Positions 53,431-64,000 of a stretch of 64,000 nt of DNA are shown in pieces (the first letter of the stretch is position 1; every line of letters begins with the position of its first letter). The notes under the pieces were generated by a model, which was not told where the DNA came from, did not search any database, and worked only from the letters and a program-made list of their open reading frames with translations. The position numbers and the translations under genes were made by a program. The stretch is from Cacajao melanocephalus (taxonomy: Eukaryota > Chordata > Mammalia > Primates > Pitheciidae), in contig CAUYLG010008960.1 of NCBI GenBank assembly GCA_963573385.1, positions 1-64,000 of the forward strand, in the 5' to 3' direction.

Positions 53431-54188
53431 GGAGAAAATTAGAAAACATAACTGAAGGACATTTTCAAGTGTCCAGTATTATAGAAATATTAGTTTTCTT
53501 CAGATTAATCCATAAATTCAGCACAGTATCATGGTTTTTTCATGGAACTTGAAGTGCTGATTCTCAAAATTCGTCAGGAAAAGCAAATGGTCACAAATAT
53601 CCACTGAAGTCTTGAAGAACAATGCATAGTAGGAGCCATGAAGAATTACCTGTAGAGCCATAGTCATTAAGGCAGTGTGATATGAGTGCCGGGTTACACA
53701 AATAGGTGACCAGAACAGAAATGGATGTAAATAAGTATTTAGCATGACAGCAGTGGCATTACTAATCAGTGATGAAGTAATGAACTATTAAATCATGCTG
53801 GGACAACAGATTACCTACACAGAAAAAAAGGAGGTTATGGATCTCCTTCATACATGTATGCATGGAACTTGTATACACGCATTTCTCTTCTGGTCATCTC
53901 TTAATACAACCCTGCACCCCTATCACATTGCCTTAATGACTGTGGCTCTGCAGTGAGTCTTCATGGCTCCTAGGGCATGTTGCCCTACTATGCATTGTTC
54001 TTCAAGACTTTAGTGGCTATTTGTGACCATTTGCTTTTCCTGATGAATTTAAGAACCAGCTCTTGAAGTTTCATAAAAAACCTTGTATGACACTGGACTG
54101 AATTTATAGGTTAATTTGAATCAAATTAATATTTCTATAATACTGAGCACTTTTAAATGTCCTTCAGTTGTGTTTTATAATTTTCTCC
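53431..54188. repeat. Long inverted repeat (arms ~316 and ~328 bp, spacer ~114 bp)
   Basis: Arm 1 is about 53431-53746; arm 2, as reverse complement, is about 53861-54188. Shared blocks include ggaaaagcaaatggtcacaa, gtcttgaagaacaatgcata gtagg, gtcattaaggca, gtgtgata and tataaattcag. By eye the arms match at about 80%. Folded, they would make a long hairpin. Confidence 0.85.
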
Positions 54189-55445
54189 AGGATATACATG
54201 GATATACATAATCCTTCAATATGTATGAAGGATATATAACCTGTTATAACCTGTTAAAAGCATTTGCAAAAGTTTAGACTTTTGAAAGGAAATTTACAAC
54301 AATATATTAATGACCTTTGGTTAAGAAAGTTTTTCCTGAACATTGTTACCCCTGGGTCACAGTTTGAAAACTCAAAAAATATGTTTGACAAAAAGCATCA
54401 TAAACAAAATTAAAGCATCTACCAGAGATTTTTGCAATGCATCTGGCTAACAAAGGATAATATGCAGAGCACATAAATTCCTACAGCCAAATGGTATGTA
54501 AAACCTAATCAAAAAGCAGATAGAGAATGTGAGTAGATAGTTAACAGCAGAAGCAATCCAGTCAGCGCCTAAGCATATGAAAGGATATGTGGGCTCTCTA
54601 GTAATCAGGTACATGAAAGTTAAAATGATGACTACTTCATACCAGTCTGGTTGGCAAAATTTTAAAACATGGTGATGAGCAGTATGATCTCATGCATGTG
54701 TGGATGGGAGTGACGCTAGGTCCAGCCACTTTTGAGATTAAGCTGGCTATGTCAAGTAAAGTTGAAGAGGTTCATAATTTATGACAAGTAGTGCTACTGT
54801 GGGTAAATAATGCAGAGAAGCTTTCTCTGCTATGTAAAAAAACAGTGTCCACTGCAGCGTTGTTTCTAACAGAGAGAAATTGATAATCAGCAGGAAAGGG
54901 ATGATGTGTGGTGCATTCCTACCTACAGTGGAAGGCGGGATAGCAGTGAGGATGAATGAAATAGAGCTGTGTGTGTCAAAACAGATGCACCTCCCAAAAA
55001 GTGAAAACAGCAATTCACAGCACAGTGCCATCCCTACGGACTTCAAATAGATGCAGAAAAATGCTTGATATAATTTATGAATGTGTACATGTGTAGTTTA
55101 TTTAAAATACACATAGTAACAATGAAGCACCAAATTCAGGATAGTGATTGCCCCTGGGGAAGATGAGGATCGAGGCAGGGGCTGTAATTATCACTTGTCA
55201 TCCTGTCATGTGTCATTTTATTTAAAAAATTTTTAATCAAAGGCCAGTATTGCAAAATATTAAGACTTGGCAAGCAGAGTGGTACATGGATGCTCTTATA
55301 ATATCTGTAAATTGTATGCTCGAAATATTTTACACACATAAACACACAGTGATGTCAGTTACTGCCAAGAGGCCACAGGAAACTCATTGCGTTGGTGAAT
55401 TTGTTGCAGTCTAAGACTTGCTCTTCAGCTTTGCAAACCCAGAAA

Positions 55446-55482
55446 GTTTTTTGTTTTTTTGTTTTTTTGTTTTTTTGTTTTG
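55446..55482 (+). repeat. (TTTTTTTG)n repeat
   Basis: Four to five units of seven T plus G. Confidence 0.93.
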
Positions 55483-56489
55483 CTTAGTTTGTTGCTAGCA
55501 AATCAAAACCAGATTTGTCTCTCAGGGGCAGACTCAAACCCAGTTTACAAATTGAATGTATGCAGAATGCCAATATGATAATTTGTAAATACATATCATA
55601 GCAATTGGGACTTTGGAAATACCATGACCTTGTATGATCCCCAAGTTGTTTGCCCTTGAGTTTTTCCTCAGGAACCTGAGCCACAGCCCAAATGCCTGCT
55701 CATAGACACGCAGTTAGACGTAGCTGCTGTGGAGACCAGCATTTCGGAATCCCATTGCCAGCAGATTTGCTCCTCTATGGGACTCCAGTCCGAATCAGAA
55801 CACACAAGTCCCTTAAAGGGACTCCAGTGGAAGTGCCTGCCAGCTTCAGGGAGGGACCAAGCACACCCACCCCTTAGCCCTGGATACCCAGAAAGTGCCA
55901 GCAGAGGTTTGGCATTGTTTATAACTTTCCTCTTCTATTTTTGAAAGTGCCTCTTTTCTGTGTCTTCCATGATGGAATCCTGTCTTTGTGTAGGCATAAA
56001 CTCATGCTTACTTATCAGTTAAGTTGTGTAGTATTTTCCTTACAAAATCTGAATTACAAGGGCATTTCAGGGAGATGGTACATATTCATCCAGTGAGTTT
56101 TCTTTCCCATGACCCTCTGTTTGGTCTTTGTGGCTATCTCATAAGAAGTGTGGTCTTGCTGTTGGCCACATCTTGTAGAAATGAACTCTCTTTCTTAAAG
56201 AGGGTTTATTTACTTGTGTTTCTCCATCTGCTCCCACATTTTCATCTACTGAGTCCTTCTTGCAGGCCTAGGAACCCTTCTCCCTTTAACTGACAGTGTA
56301 TTCTCTACTCGGATCTGCTGCTGCATGTGGACTTGGAAGGTGTCTCAGAGCCCGTCTCATCGGCTGCATCTCCAAGTTACTAGAGAAAGCCCCACTCTAC
56401 CCTCCACGTCCTGATGGCAGTCACCATTGACACACAGCTGCCAAATGCAAATTATAACCCCCCCCCATTTATTAAAGTGACCTTGTCAG

Positions 56490-56640
56490 TTTTCAGAGTC
56501 CTTTTTCACACATTTTTATTTGGTGTTCGCAATAATCAGGCAAGATTGTAAGGGCCGCTTTCACAGATGAGGAGTGATGTTAGTTGTCTCACATCACACA
56601 GCAACCAAGGTTACCACACCACGGGCCCTTTGCAAAAACA
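56490..56640 (+). repeat. MIR-like fragment
   Basis: tttcacagatgaggagtgat followed by ctcacatcacacagcaacca keeps the MIR order; ends are lost. Confidence 0.5.
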
Positions 56641-58635
56641 CTAGGCCACCTGGGGTGAGGGTGGGGCATGGCCTGGAGGGTAGAGTAGGAAACCTATTTC
56701 TGTATTCCTCCCCATCCTGTGAAACAGTCTTCTATGTTATTGGACAGAAGCTGTAGCTTCCCAGCCCGAAGAGCTTGCGTTTGGTTATTACATCAATTTC
56801 TTGATCGAGGCCAGGTGTAATATCTGCCCTAACGACAGATTCATTCTTTCACCCTGAGAGACTCACTAAAAAGTGTAGTGGTTTCGATTCACCAGTTTTC
56901 TCAGTTTCCAGCTAACCAAGAATTCAGGTACTGAAAGCCATCTAATCTCAGAGAAATTTAAAGCTAAATAAAGGATTTTTAAAACAAATCTTTACATGAC
57001 TGGTTTCTAAAGCCTCCATTTTACTGAATAGGAAGTTTGCAGAATGACCACGTTAGCACCAGAGCCTTGGACCCTAAAGTGAACTTGAGCCTACAATGTC
57101 AGCCCGAAACCCCTCTCACTCTTCTCAGAGTCACATTGCTTCTAGCCAGCATCGTATAGTAGAACAAAATGTACTGTACACTCTTCCTGCTGCCGACTTC
57201 AAATAAACTACAGTTTCTACTCAATTCCCAAAGAAAGCTCAAGTATGAAAGTGCCCCTGGCAGCCAACTCCCCTGTTGAGTTACTATATTGGGTGTTCTT
57301 TCACTAGCTCTGGAGTAGTGAAGACTGGCTGGCAGGGATATGGCTCTTTAAATACAAAATTTATTCTTTTTCTTTTTAAAGACCTTTCTTCAAGCGGACC
57401 CCACCTTCTTGGCTCAACGTGAGGACTTATTATCTAAATTCATATACATACACACACTCACCGAAACTCTGGGATGTAAAATATTTCTTAGTTTTTACTT
57501 TTTGTCTCTCTTTGCCATAAAAATGGGATCCTTCTTAAGTTTCCTGAATGCCAGTTCCTAGCAAAACTTGATGCCTTATGAATATGTAGATGAATCTTAA
57601 TAAAATGATACGAATGCAGCAGCCCTGCGTGTTCTGAAAAACGTTTCCCAGCCCCGTGAGGCTTCCAAACGCTCCTGGAAGATGAGGCTTCCTGCAGAGA
57701 AAAGGAAAACGAGAGAATAGGTTGTGATTGGATCGGTTCCGTTTACTATGATTTAGCATGAAAAAATGCTGCCTTATGTCTCTTTTTAAATTTTCATATA
57801 GCTGCATAAGCCCATGTTCAGTAAGTCATTCAGCCTAGGTCTGCTCAGCTCAGCAGTTCCTGCTGTGTTAAGTGGGACCTAATTGCAGAGGATAGCTGCC
57901 TCCTAATGTGGAGTCCTTATTTCATTAGCATTACAGGTTGGGTTCTTGGGAATGACAGTCTTCGGTAGTTTGTTTACAGTTGAAGCCTTGTAGATTCTCA
58001 CTTCCTTAATCTAACAATCTGCTAATTCTTAAAATTGGAAAAAGAAAGAAAAGCCAGCCTATCAGTCTACTTGTCAGGAAAGGCTTAGCTGTCAGGAGCT
58101 CTAATGAGGTATGATATTAATTCCAGACTGCATTTCCCCCCCAAACAACAGAGAACCGTCCGCACCCCAACAACTAGTATATTATGCAATTTCTCATAAT
58201 TAATTAAAACAATAACTACAATTTAAAAAATAAGCTCATTTTGTGATTCTGACCTAATTGCTTTTTAATTGCACTGCTTTTCATGTTTATTTTCAGAGTT
58301 CGCTTCTTTGAAGTAGTCATGAGGGAAAATGAGTGTCTGCTGAACACTTTCTCTAAAGGTGCCGCCATTCATGTGGAATTGCTGGTCATTGTTTGGCAGC
58401 TGCTAGACTATCCTCTTCAGTTCTTAACTCCTTAAATGTTCTTAGTGATGGCTGAGTTCCAAATATATATATTTTTAATCTATCTCCTTTGTCCACTGAT
58501 TTCCCATTTGAGACAGATATTATATCTAATTTTGGAGGCAGATAATTCATGGCTCTGGTAAACCATATTAAGAGCTACAGAACAAATTTTTTTTTTGATG
58601 TATTGGTCCTATGGAAGGTATATGAGTAAAAGGAA

Positions 58636-59380
58636 TGTTTCCCCTCCCCCTCTGAAGATTTGAATCTTTATGTCAGCTAAAATAAACTGACAATAGACAG
58701 ATTAACAGAAGAAAATACACTCAAATTTATTAATGTGCAAATGTGCACAGGAGTCACACAAAATATGAGACTCAAAGAAGGGCCAGATGGCTGAAGCTTA
58801 AATACTCTCTTCATAGGGGAGAGGTAAGTGAGGGACGTAGGTGATTTTAGAAGAGTAAATGATTTTTAGGGGAGATGATTAGGATGGAAATGCAGATGAT
58901 AGGCTGGAACAGATTTCTTCCAGGGTCTTGGGGAGGTGGTGACAAGTTATGGGAAGGTAAGGGGCAGAACTGCACTGTGAACAAAGGTTATTTTATCATG
59001 CAGATGAATCTCTCAAGTAACAATCTTTAGAAGAATAATTGAAAGAGTAAGTGAAAAGTCTCTCCAGGAGTGGGGTCTTGGTGTGGGCTTTTAGTTTCTT
59101 CTACTGTATGAGTTAATCTCTGGTTAATGTAGATTCCAGAGAGTGAGTCCAAGACAGTTGCACATCTTCTGGATGCACTTCCCACAGTCAGATCAGAGAA
59201 CTTGAGAGAAAGTCCCTCTCTGTGCTTTTGAAAGGAAGTTGGAGGGGGTGAGGAGGAGAAGATCAGAGAGAGAGACCTTGGTCCTGAGGCTTATTTGTGA
59301 GGTCTGTGAATCTCCTTTGTTCAAAGCACTTAGCATGCCAAAGCAACATAGTTTGGTGTATCATTTTCTGAGCCCCAACA
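58636..59380 (-). mobile_element. Probable solo LTR of an endogenous retrovirus, ~745 bp
   Basis: On the minus strand it starts tgttggggctcagaaaatga at 59380 and ends in ca at 58636. The body has gcttatttgtgaggtctgtg and aactgacaatagacagatta acag. Flanks aggaa and aggat could be a 5-bp duplication. I recognise the LTR style but not the subfamily, and no viral genes are attached. Confidence 0.55.
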
Positions 59381-59912
59381 AGGATTTTCTGCTTCTTCAA
59401 TACTGGTGACAGTGTGTTTAACTGCTAGAGTTGCAGGAACATGGTGCAGATAATAAATGTCAGCATGGAGGGAACTTCAGCTTGGGACAAACAGGCCTCT
59501 CTTGCTGGCTCACAGGCAAGACTGCTCATCCTCATGACCACAGGGCATCAGACATCACCATTTAAGAACTTTTTCTGAAGCCAAAGCCCCTTTTCCAAGC
59601 TGGTGATCAGTAGTATTACCAATTTAGTAACTCTGAATGCAGTCAAACGAGAATTTAAGTGTTTCCAGAAGTCCTCACGGGCCGTCAGTCCTGCCCAGGT
59701 GTGGTGTTCTCTGGGATTCTCTGGGAACATTGCTCTGTACTGGGATGCTCTTCAGGGTACAGAGCAAGGCAGGGTCTACCGACTTGCTTGAAGGGTTCCT
59801 CTCGATGAATTCTGCTGAGCCCAGTAGCCTTTACTGCTTATTTCTAGTGTATGATACTTCAGCATCTTCCACCTACAGCCATCAGTGTCTTATTTTTTAA
59901 AATGGCTATTCT

Positions 59913-60189
59913 GGCCGAGCATGGTGGCTCAGAGAGGAGGCTGAGGTGGGAGGATTGCTTGAAGCTGGGAGTTTGAGACCAGCCTGGGCAACAAAGTGAG
60001 ACCCCATCTCTATAAAAATTCAAAAAATTAGCTGGATGTGGTGGCACACCTGTAATCTCGGCTACTTGGGAGGCTGAGGTAGGAGCATCACTTGAGCCCA
60101 GGGGATCAAGGCTGCAGGGAGCCGTGAACACGCCACTGCTCTCTAGCATGGGTGACAGAGCTGGACCCTGTCTCAGGAAAAAAGAAAAA
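59913..60189 (+). mobile_element. Alu (AluJ-like) 760 bp upstream of exon 4
   Basis: ggccgagcatggtggctcag with a deletion in the left monomer, then gagaccagcctgggcaacaa and an end at ctggaccctgtctcaggaaa. Confidence 0.93.
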
Positions 60190-60947
60190 GCTACTTACTG
60201 TTCTTCTAGTCTTGTATCTGTCTGTAGAGCTCAAATTTGAGAAGTGCCACATTGAAATCTGCCCCTGCTTTATAGGCCTGGCCTCTGAATCAGCTTCTGT
60301 GCCAAGGTGATCCCAGGGTTGTTCACTGCCACTCACAGGAGAAGGAGAGCTCAGGCAGGCTCAGGGTCCCATTGACTGCACTCTCACTCCACCTCACCAC
60401 TGCCCCTTGGGGTATTTGGGGATGGCCTTCCAGGGCAAGGGATGTGCATCCCTGCTGCCCAGGGTAAGGGAAAACCACAGGTGGGTCCGCTGTTGATGGT
60501 GAGAGCCAAGTTCTGCATACCACAGGCTCGTTGTAGGCAATGTAGAAAACAAGAAAAGAGCAGTGGCGCACAGTTGGTTCTGCCCCTCAGAAATTACGAC
60601 TGCAAATTGTGAAAAGCGCATCTCTAGAGGTGTATCTGCATGAAAGGAGACATGGGATTTCACTGTTTTAAAACACACTTTTTTTTTAACATGTGAGAAA
60701 GATGTTCTCAATATGTTACTTTTTGCCAAAATCTTTCATCTCTCAGAACGTTACTCCGGTTGTGTTTTTCTGTTTCCTTATGTCCCGTTGGCAGTTCATC
60801 TCAGAACAGGCCAGGAACTTCGCAGACAACAAGTTAATCATAGCATGTCTATCCCGGCGGGTCGGTCTGCTTGTTCTCTCAAGGGCTGAACAAACTGTGG
60901 CTGCTCTGGGGGTCATTGTTCAGAGGACCATCTTTCTCTTTCTCCAG

Positions 60948-61046
60948 ATGTCAGCGGAAGCAGTGGCGAGTGGATCTGCCAGCCACCAGCGTGGTGATCA
61001 CGTTTCACAATGAAGCCCGGTCGGCCCTGCTGAGGACCGTGGTCAG
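60948..61046 (+). CDS. GALNT2: GALNT2 exon 4 (start of GT-A fold, residues ~125-158)
   Basis: This exon is 99 nt. The acceptor is ctttctccag and the donor is TCAG/gtgagg. The first base A completes the Gln125 codon; 32 codons and two bases (AG, of Ser158) follow. The translation begins [16 protein letters not shown] and continues [16 protein letters not shown]. This is the first beta strand and helix of the GT-A (Rossmann-like) nucleotide-sugar fold. By family numbering Thr143 in the ITFHNEA motif contacts UDP, and Cys126 is a disulfide cysteine in the known structure. Both residues are visible here. The exon is symmetric (phase 2 at both ends), so skipping it would keep the frame but remove the first strand of the fold and should inactivate the enzyme. 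It is the first of three exons packed within 740 bp after a 34.5-kb intron. Confidence 0.97.
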
Positions 61047-61736
<690 letters not shown>

Positions 61737-63132
61737 TGAGCCCAGTAATAACATAAAGAAGTACCTGAGCTCAAAGAGCAATTAATTGTCTAGCTTTTTT
61801 GTCTGTCTCCCTCTACCAGAGCCACTTGGGAGACTTCTCTCAACAAACACAGGAACGACATTAAAAGCTTGACTAATTGAAATTATTTGTATATTAGAGC
61901 AAGAGTTCAAATTACATTTTTTTAATGTATTTAGAAAATTGGCTTCTTTCTTTCTTTCACAATCTAGGAAGTCTTATCAGTCCCTTGAGTACAAAAGTTT
62001 AGAAGAAAAACAAAGATTTAGCAATAAGAAGTTGAATGACTCCATGCTCCAGTCATCTGATAAAATAACTGGGATTCAAGTCTGACAGCCTGCTGAAGGT
62101 GAACCATCCAAAATGGGGAGAGAATACTGCAATTATATGCTTATGTGATTTTGCAAATGCCAACCGCAGAACCTTCTGTCAGTCTTATCTGTGCTGGAGC
62201 TGAGCTCATGAAGACTATTTTATTGGCAGTTAGAAGACGCACTATAAAGGAGGAAAGTATTACATTGGAGTGTCTGGAAAGGAAGCTCCAGTCGCCATGT
62301 ACCGTCCAGTATGTCAGTGCTGTTAGAGACCCCGATGGCTGGATTGTTAGCTCCTCTATGGTCAGGAGAAATCTTTCAGTATAGGAAAATCACAGAGCTT
62401 TGGAACCCATGCCACATTTGCTATTTAAGGCTGACTGTTCATCCAGGAGTGGTGATTACATTCCTTGATCAATGCAAAACGCTTTCTTCTCATTACATAC
62501 TCAGTCCAGCTGGAGTCAAGGCATGAAGTTTTTTTTTACCAAGAATCTTATCAGCCAACACAGTGATTGAGTCTGTTAGAACAGCACCATATTTTAACCA
62601 GCTAGGGTCATCAGCCTAGACATTCAAGATACACGAACGGTGGGATAAGCCTTGCCTTCTAAACAAGCTCTGTTTGCCAGACTCACATCAGTCCACCAAT
62701 CCTAGAATAAACCAAAAAGGGGGCAATTTGCTGCCCCCAAGACAGCCTTCAAAATTACTATGAATTTAAAACCAAAATATCTGCCATTTCACCCCATCAT
62801 CTGGCACAAGCTTTAAAAAAAAAAAAGAGAGAGAAATGGGGAAAGAGGAAAGGGAGAGATAATGTTGGCACTAATCACTTACTAGCCTTTTTCAACAGTG
62901 TCTTTATCTTTAAACTGCTTAGAAATCAGAGCAATGCTTCTCAGTATGAACTTCATACTAGAATGTTCATTTAGGTTCAACCCACGTTGATACGTTGTTT
63001 CAAGCAAGGCATGAGAAGAGTAGGTTGTGAGAAACCAGATTATGGAAAGCCTATATGAAACAGCTGAAGTCTGTAGCAATTGAATGAGAAAATTTGCACA
63101 CACTTGCACACACGCTCATGTATGTATGTACC

Positions 63133-63156
63133 TGTGTGTGTGTGTGTGTGTGTGTA
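63133..63156 (+). repeat. (TG)n microsatellite
   Basis: About 12 TG units, preceded by tatgtatgta. Confidence 0.97.
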
Positions 63157-63284
63157 TAAGATCCCATCTTAAGCATACACACAAAGTGCTTGTAATGATG
63201 CTACTAGATAACAAAGTAAATTAATTGCCTAAAATAGTTTGGTAGTGAAAGAGCAGCCTTAGTATCAATGTTCTGTGGATTTTA

Positions 63285-63465
63285 TTGTGCGATGATTGGT
63301 AACCTAGCAATTTATTAGAAGCACCTAGGGAGTTTAGGACCGTGTCTTGCCCTCATTCACAATTGAATAGAAATGTCTGGGTTTCTATGGGTAGGGCATG
63401 GGCAGCTGCATTTTTAAAAGCTGCTAAAATGATTCTGATTTACAGTGGAAGTTGAGAGCCTAGTT
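63285..63465 (+). mobile_element. MER20-like hAT element
   Basis: ttattagaagcacctaggga gtttagg, cagctgcatttttaaaagct gctaaaatgattctgat fits the sense order, diverged. Confidence 0.55.
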
Positions 63466-63471
63466 CTTTCA

Positions 63472-63570
63472 TTTTACAGATGGAAATATTAAAGCCTAAA
63501 GAGGTTAGGTGGCTTTCTCAAGGTTGTACAGCTATTTAATGACAATAGTAGGACCAAAACCATGTTAATA
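63472..63570 (+). repeat. MIR fragment
   Basis: cattttacagatggaaatat taaagcctaaagaggttagg tggctttctcaaggttgtac agct is a clear MIR 3' half. Confidence 0.75.
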
Positions 63571-63599
63571 ATGAGTTAAATATTTTTCTCTGCATTTAT

Positions 63600-64000
63600 G
63601 GAGAAAATCAAATGGTATTTCTTTTTTAATCTGTTAATATGGTGAAATACATTGGTTGATTTTCAGATGTTAAACCAGCTTTGCATTCCTAGAATAAGCC
63701 CCTTGATTACGATACAGTATCCTGGTAATATATTTTTGTTAAGGATTTTTATACCTGTGTTTATGGGAAACACTGGTCTGTAATTTTCTGAAAATGTATT
63801 TCTTCAGTTTTGACACTGGCGTTTACTCGCCTTATAAAACAAGATAGAAAGTGCGCCTTTCTATTTTATTTTGTAGAAGAGTTTGTATAATATTTTAATT
63901 ATTTCTTTTTTAAATGTTTAATAGAGTTAACCAATCTGGACAAGGAATTTTCTTTATGGAAAGATTTTTAATAACTAACTCAATCTTTTTAATGAATGTA
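63600..64000 (-). mobile_element. L1 ORF2 fragment running off the window
   Basis: aatacattggttgattttca gatgttaaaccagctttgca ttcctagaataag is antisense L1 reverse-transcriptase text, and the following T-rich sequence continues it. Confidence 0.75.

Larger units (their letters stand above)
52250..55340 (+). mobile_element. Old L1 LINE fragment (ORF2 middle to 3' UTR), sense, with internal inversion
   Basis: A-rich sense L1 text: aaacctaaacaaaatactgt, aataatgtaatatacctt, atcatataaatggatgcagg (RT region), then the downstream ORF2 part (agaaatattag, gggacaacagattacctac) and a 3' UTR-like end (caccaaattcaggatagtga ttgcccctgggg, ctcgaaatattttacac). All frames are broken. An inverted copy of its own middle segment occupies about 53861-54188. 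Confidence 0.75.

Noticed and set aside
62145..62384. 79-residue frame in intron 6 considered as an extra GALNT2 exon
   Set aside because: The protein is not part of GALNT2. Exon 6 should be followed by the conserved region leading to the DXH motif, which this does not encode.

Overview
This is mammalian, almost certainly higher-primate (human or close ape), nuclear DNA. It is dominated by introns dense in Alu, L1, L2, MIR and MaLR copies. The only protein-coding gene I can support is GALNT2 (polypeptide N-acetylgalactosaminyltransferase 2, CAZy family GT27), which lies on the + strand. In human this gene maps to chromosome 1q42. Five consecutive exons are present, and in frame they encode about residues 43-203 of the 571-residue enzyme. 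No RNA gene, second protein-coding gene, CRISPR array or prokaryotic feature was found.

Layout: 1-2688 is the 3' end of intron 1. Exon 2 is 2689-2782. Intron 2 (2783-26256, about 23.5 kb) holds a near full-length but dead antisense L1M element next to exon 2, several Alus, and an unexpected CpG-dense segment near 21.5-21.8 kb. Exon 3 is 26257-26410. Intron 3 (26411-60947, about 34.5 kb) carries nested repeats: an MLT1 LTR split by an Alu, an L2 split by an MST/THE1-type LTR, a MIR split by an Alu with clean target-site duplications, a MER2-type Tigger element, a 4-copy minisatellite, and an old sense L1 containing a ~320-bp inverted duplication. Exons 4, 5 and 6 (60948-61046, 61314-61381, 61621-61686) are packed into 740 bp with introns of only 267 and 239 bp. 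Intron 6 runs off the right edge and ends in antisense L1.

The exons encode the end of the Golgi stem region (exons 2-3) and the start of the GT-A catalytic fold (exons 4-6), including three UDP-contacting residues: Thr143, Asp176 and Arg201. The transmembrane anchor (exon 1), the DXH metal-binding motif and the ricin-type lectin domain lie outside the window. Splice phases agree across all five exons and every junction is GT-AG.

No new biological system is evident. The best leads are the intronic CpG-rich segment, the inverted duplication inside the L1, a Glu-to-Asp difference in exon 2 relative to the human protein as I remember it, and complementary Alu segments flanking exon 2. Repeat subfamily names and edges were judged by eye and are approximate.
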